Shown here: positions 59,751 to 64,000 of the stretch, one piece after another
Layout of the letters: the number at the start of each line of letters is the position of its first letter
Numbering within the stretch: the stretch's first letter is position 1
From: Otatea glauca
Lineage: Eukaryota > Streptophyta > Magnoliopsida > Poales > Poaceae
Length of the DNA: 64,000 nucleotides
Assembly (NCBI GenBank): GCA_036346275.1
Contig: CM070723.1
Span: 6,696,001 to 6,760,000, forward strand
Reading direction: 5' to 3'
Position numbers and translations under genes: made by a program
Notes under the pieces: model-generated
The model's database searches: none
What the model was told of the DNA's origin: nothing
Seen by the model: the letters and a program-made list of their open reading frames with translations, nothing else

Positions 59751-60167
59751 GTTCGTACTTACCCTAACACATGTCTAAAAAAACCAACCACCGTAAAAAA
59801 AACCGAACGAACCACTGCAAAAAAAACCACCGGTTCTTGTTCGCTCCGCCCGACCACCTCTTCCTCCTCCATTAACACCACCCGCGACGTTGTCGTCCTC
59901 CCGACCTCCCCTCCTCCCTCTCCACCATCTCACTCCGCGAACGCCCCCCACCCCCTACGCACAGCCAACTTCGTCGAGGAGCACCGCCAGCTGTCGTTGG
60001 GCGACTCCTCGTCGCCGGCCATCGGTTCCCTCCACGCCACCCGCTTCGCCGACGACAGCCACCGCCTCGATCGCTCCCTGGCCGTGCAGGCCATGCTGGC
60101 GTCCACTGTGCACGGGAACATGCCGGCCTTCGCCGCCGATCGCTTCCCCGCCTCGTTGCCCCAGTGA
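59751..60167 (+). other. Unrecognised GC-rich ORF (possible first exon or fragment)
   Basis: An open plus-strand frame runs to the stop at 60165-60167; the latest ATG (60090) gives MLASTVHGNMPAFAADRFPA and a short end. The upstream part is Thr/Lys- and Pro/Ser-rich low complexity. A possible splice donor (CAG|GTATGG) follows near 60193. An overlapping minus-strand ORF is also open, which GC-rich sequence often allows. I do not recognise the product and cannot choose between a real exon and chance. Confidence 0.25.
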
Positions 60168-60507
60168 AACGGGCGACGAGTGATTCGGAGCAGGTATGGG
60201 CTCTTTTTCCTCCTCTGTGTATCTGTTATAGAATCTCCTCTTCCCACCCACCGCTTCAAGATCTCTGCTTCCTCTCCCCTTCTTGATCCGGCAATGGCCA
60301 CCCCCGGACTAGCCCCCGATGGCGAGCTTCTTCGCATTGAACCCCTCGAGCTCCTCTTCTCTCTTTCTTTCTCTCTATTGGATTGGTTCGTGATATTCTC
60401 TGGTGTTTTTTTGGTGGGCAGTTGAGTTGAAGAAACAGATCTAATGCAGCTGTCCAATCTCAGTGACGACTACATTGCCTTCAAGGTCCATTCGTCCTTT
60501 CTAGAAA

Positions 60508-60690
60508 TCCTTGGGTGTTTTTCCCCTTGTTAATTGTATCGGAATCCAATAACCAGACAATACTAGGTGCTTTGATATTTTGTACTGTTCGATGTTTTAT
60601 ACTATGGTATATATGTGGCATTTCTGGAAATCTATTTTCCTATGAATCGATCCTTGGGTGTTTTTTCCCTTGTTAATTGTATCAGAACTA
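60508..60690 (+). repeat. Partial tandem copy of the 465-bp repeat
   Basis: CCTTGGGTGTTTTTCCCCTT at 60508 recurs as a near-copy at 60653, and CAATACTAGGTGCTTTGATA (60558) matches the start of the larger repeat at 60700. The period is about 145 bp. Confidence 0.75.
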
Positions 60691-60696
60691 GAACGA

Positions 60697-61163
60697 GAGC
60701 AATACCAGGGGTGCTTTGATATTTCGTACTATTTGATGTTTTATACCATGGTATATAGGTGCATTCCTGAAAATCTATTTTTCTATGAATCGATTCATAC
60801 GATTTTACCGGATGAAAAATGTGATCTTTTAGGTAGCTCTGTGATGCGATGCCTTCAAACTGAATGCTTGGATGCATTTTGGGCAATTCGAAATTACTTT
60901 TATTGGTGAAGTGTATTGCTTACACAATTTAGAGCTGTTTCTCTTTCCGGTTGCATTTCATATGGTCTGTTTGCTGTACAAGTCTTGGTGGTATTTGATT
61001 GCATAAACTCTAGAATTGAAGTTTTGAACCATGGGGGCTATATATATTGTTTGCATATGATACTAACTATTACCTCCTTATCATCATTTGGTTTATGGAC
61101 TGCTAAATCGATGTAAATTGTCAAAGTAAGGCCATTAGTGCGGCTCGTGGGACTGGTTTACTT
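60697..61163 (+). repeat. Direct repeat copy 1 (about 465 bp) left of MADS fragment
   Basis: AGAGCAATACCAGG through GGCTCGTGGGACTGGTTTAC matches 62238-62700 almost throughout, e.g. TGATCTTTTAGGTAGCTCTG and TTGCATTTCATATGGTCTGT. It encodes nothing recognisable. Together with copy 2 it brackets the MADS pseudogene. Confidence 0.92.
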
Positions 61164-61214
61164 AGCTAGATTGCGCTGCTGAGGATGATGTAAACCAACT
61201 CATATATCCTGCAG

Positions 61215-62135
61215 GCACCTCATGAGAGAGGATCTGGAGTCTTTGAGCCTGAAAGAACTCCAACAGCTAGAGCAACAGCTGGAGAATTAATTGAAGCACA
61301 TCAGATCAAGAAAGGTAGTAATGTTAACTTAGTAGTGCAGCTGAAATCTCTTCATCTGTTTCTAACTGGACTGAAATGAAAGGCAGATCATGCCTGCATT
61401 ACATCTGCAAATGTGGTTTCTACTATTGCCAAAAAGATGTCTTCTGGGCATATTCCTGGAGTATAATTTCCAATTGATGACTAACTATGTAACATACTTG
61501 TATTTACAGAGCCACCTTGTGTTGGAGTCCATTTCTGAGCTACAGAAAAAGGTAACCAAGCTGCAACCTGCCTGCAATACTGTCATTGTTGTGTATGTAT
61601 GGTCACTTGCACTACCATATCTTGGATTATATCACAAACTGCATTGGTTTGTGTATTTGAAACGTGCATGCATGCAGTTTGCACTAATTAGTTCCTACTT
61701 TCGATTGGTCACGTACACATGTTCAAAGTTCAATGGATGGTACCATTGTTGCATGCAGGAGAGATCACTGCACAGAAGGAAGTAAGCTGCCTGCCAAATA
61801 TATACTGCTTAATAACTTCCTAGCTAGCTTGTGCATTGCATGCATGCACTGAGCATCATAGTTCGTTGATGATTGATCTCCCAAGCCATACATGAGTGCA
61901 TGAATACTTGTTAATTTGGCAAATCAAGAAGCCCATGTGTTGGATCTGATCCTGTTCTTTGCACCGTGAAGAGGCGTAAGGTGGTCAAGCGGCCGCAGTG
62001 CGATGGGACCAAACCCAGACCCAAACTCAACTACCCCAAGCCTAGACAAGCTCATCTTCTTCCTCCTTCATGATGAGGGATCAGCAGGCACTTCCCCCAC
62101 CACAAAAACATCTGGTGTATGGCAATGCAATAACT
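61215..62135 (+). pseudogene. AP1/FUL-type MADS-box pseudogene, K-box and C-terminal exons only
   Basis: Exon 61215-61314 (100 bp) encodes HLMREDLESLSLKELQQLEQ and LKHIRSRK, the K domain, but a TAA stop at 61288-61290 interrupts it. Exon 61510-61551 (42 bp) encodes SHLVLESISELQKK. Exon 61759-61781 (23 bp, ERSLHRR) is about 19 bp shorter than the usual 42-bp exon. The last part, about 61990-62120, encodes QTQTQ-like sequence and, in another frame, SSSSSSFMMRDQQALPPP. Exon sizes 100 and 42 bp and the splice sites match the AP1/FUL group; the tail recalls the OsMADS18-like (FUL3) branch. The MADS domain and I region are absent from the window. Such proteins control flowering and meristem identity, but this copy cannot make one. 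Confidence 0.85.
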
Positions 62136-62237
62136 TAATCCATGCATTATTCATTAGTTACATCCAGATCCAATGATCGATGTTACATATATACGGTTGT
62201 GTTTGTTTGTATGCAGTAGCTACCCGTCGGTGAAGCT

Positions 62238-62700
62238 AGAGCAATACCAGGGTACTTTGATATTTCGTACTATTCGATGTTTTATACCATGGTATATAGG
62301 TGGCATTCCTGGAAATCTATTTTCCTATGAATCGATCCTCGAGTGTTTAACCGGATGAAAAATGTGATCTTTTAGGTAGCTCTGTGATGTGATGCCTTCA
62401 AACTGAATGCTTGGATGCATCTTGGGCAATTCGAATTTACTTTTATTGGTGAAGTGTATTGCTTGCACAATTTAGAGTTGTCTCTTTCCGGTTGCATTTC
62501 ATATGGTCTGTCTGTTGTACAAATCTTGATGGTATTTGATTGCATAAACTCTAGAATTGAAGTTTTGAACCATGGGGGCTATATTGTTGGCATATGATAC
62601 TAATTATTACCTCCTTATCATCATTTGGTTTATGGGCTGCTAAATCGGTGTAAATTGTAAAAAGCAAGGCCATTGGTGTGGCTCGTAGGACTGGTTTACT
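62238..62700 (+). repeat. Direct repeat copy 2 (about 465 bp) right of MADS fragment
   Basis: Near-identical to 60697-61163 with scattered substitutions and small indels (e.g. the CGATTCATACGATTTTACC stretch of copy 1 is CGATCCTCGAGTGTTTAACC). See that entry. Confidence 0.92.
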
Positions 62701-62951
62701 CTTGATTACATTTATGTAATGAGGTTATTTCTGTTTTCATTGCCATTTGATGGTTAGAGGTGAAACCTTCTTGTGTTTTGATTGCTTAGAGATGTTTGTG
62801 ATTGATTAACTAAATCCAAGCTCATAAGAAATATGGATTCAAGGGCAAGTACCACCACCCCGCAATGTCGTCGCTCCTGCTCCTGGTCGCACCCAATTGG
62901 CTGGTTGGATTAATAATAATATTATTTTGTTAGGTTTTATAAATATATATA

Positions 62952-63222
62952 TTGTATAAATTAGATCATCTATAACCATAATGATGTGTTTTTGTGATAG
63001 GAGGGAGTATATGGTTTAGGATCCCTTGATAATGTATATCACCCTCTTTTGTAATTCCGTTGCAATGCACGGGCATGTTACTAGTTACTGTATAAATTAG
63101 ATCATCTATATCCATAATGATGTGTTTTTGTGACAGGAGAGAGTATATGGTTTAGGATCCCTCGATAATGTATATCACCCTCTTTTGTAATTCCGTCGCA
63201 ACGCACTAGCATGTTACTAGTA
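62952..63222 (+). repeat. 136-bp tandem repeat, two copies
   Basis: TGTATAAATTAGATCATCTA occurs at 62953 and again 136 bp later at 63089. Each copy ends in the GCAACGCAC/GCATGTTACTAG type motif, which is common at ends of grass transposons. It may be a transposon terminus that was duplicated. Confidence 0.9.
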
Positions 63223-63296
63223 TTTTAAATAGTTTTATACATAGATATAAGTTATATTTCATATTAGAAGTAGTGATATGTTCTCTCTATATACCC

Positions 63297-63560
63297 AATA
63301 AATATTCAACTTTACTTTATATTCTCTAGATACATACATTGAATATAATGTTTAGAGATAATAATTAGGGTAGTCTAGTCATTATCATATCTTCTTGTTT
63401 TTTATATTTCATATTCCAATACAAAATTAGTGTGATATTTCATTCATATCCTTAATAAATATCCAACTTTACTTTATATTCTCTATATGTATGTATTGAA
63501 TATAGTGCTTAGAGATAATAATTAGGGTAGCTTAGTCATTATTAATATATCCTTGTTCTA
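63297..63560 (+). repeat. 156-bp period tandem repeat, AT-rich
   Basis: CAACTTTACTTTATATTCTC and GATAATAATTAGGGTAG are present in both 63297-63400 and 63453-63555. About two copies, diverged. Confidence 0.85.
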
Positions 63561-63599
63561 TATGCTAAAAGAGATTTTATCTTTGCAAAGATTAAATAT

Positions 63600-64000
63600 T
63601 CGTACATCTAATCTAAGTAATTCAAGAGTCGAGAATCGGCGGAGATCACTCGCCGGTTGAAAAATAGAAGTCTCATTCCAAAAAATGTGAAGTTAACCGA
63701 TAGGTATGGGCGAATCTATAATATATAGACTGGGGTTAAGTGACACCGACGTCCTTCGGTTTAACTCACATAATTCCTTTAATTTATAAGCATATTATCT
63801 TTTCTTATGAGTTACAAGGTGTTACAAGTTCGTAATAACTTAACAACTTTTTTATTTCTTCCGTGTATCCGCCTCTGCCGATAGATCTGCATAGCTAGAT
63901 GCTAAAGCACCGATCGGTATAGTTTGGTTTTAGCGTATCTTGTCACTGATTTCGCATATAAGTTTCCAATGTTATATGCTTACGGCAGCTATTCTATGGC
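63600..64000. other. Window end, no feature recognised
   Basis: AT-rich sequence with no ORF of note and no recognised repeat. Confidence 0.4.

Noticed and set aside
59930..60457. 175-aa minus-strand ORF
   Set aside because: Overlaps a plus-strand open frame in GC-rich DNA; no domain or splice context found to favour it.

Overview
The window is nuclear DNA of a grass (Poaceae). The host genes have GC-rich first exons and short GT-AG introns, and the FLZ and MADS fragments have cereal-type character. The rest is nested LTR retrotransposons, an RTE-type LINE and hAT elements. The species cannot be fixed from sequence alone. No prokaryotic features, tRNA, rRNA or CRISPR array were seen. I found no previously undescribed biological system; the interest lies in genome architecture.

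Layout. (1) 1-5137: a decayed Ty1/copia retrotransposon entering from the left edge, with gag, pol, polypurine tract and 3' LTR. (2) 5138-8834: 5' region and coding exons of a two-exon FCS-like zinc finger gene (FLZ copy 1, CDS 8020-8705). (3) 8835-38976: about 30 kb of nested elements, mostly one family of giant (4.5-5.6 kb) LTRs beginning TGTAACATCCC. It holds a Ty3/gypsy element with a 5,637-bp 5' LTR, PBS, gag and pol (8835-22782) and a fragmentary 3' LTR. That element is interrupted by two solo LTRs (15619-16977 and 19374-20996). To its right lie an inverted LTR piece (22783-24235) and a forward LTR (24236-38976) that is itself split by two solo LTRs (27181-32563 and 33181-37720). All four solo LTRs have perfect 5-bp target duplications. 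(4) 39058-42900: a second copy of the FLZ gene with its promoter region (CDS 41870-42574). The TE block therefore separates a former tandem gene pair. (5) 42900-45450: mostly unassigned DNA with a GAA microsatellite and retroelement scraps. (6) 45451-59000, minus strand: a complete 12-exon gene for a UBP1/TIA-1-like three-RRM protein (427 aa predicted). Its 7.8-kb intron 10 holds a LINE, which holds a 4,078-bp hAT transposon with an 8-bp target duplication. Intron 1 holds a non-autonomous hAT element and a 57-bp minisatellite. (7) 59001-64000: the UBP1 5' flank, an unrecognised ORF, a broken AP1/FUL-type MADS pseudogene (K-box and C-terminal exons only) between two direct repeats of about 465 bp, and AT-rich tandem repeats.

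The three intact host genes (two FLZ paralogues and UBP1) are not obviously linked in function. FLZ proteins are SnRK1-interacting adaptors and UBP1 is an RNA-binding/stress-granule protein. Everything else is transposable-element DNA or decayed gene fragments.
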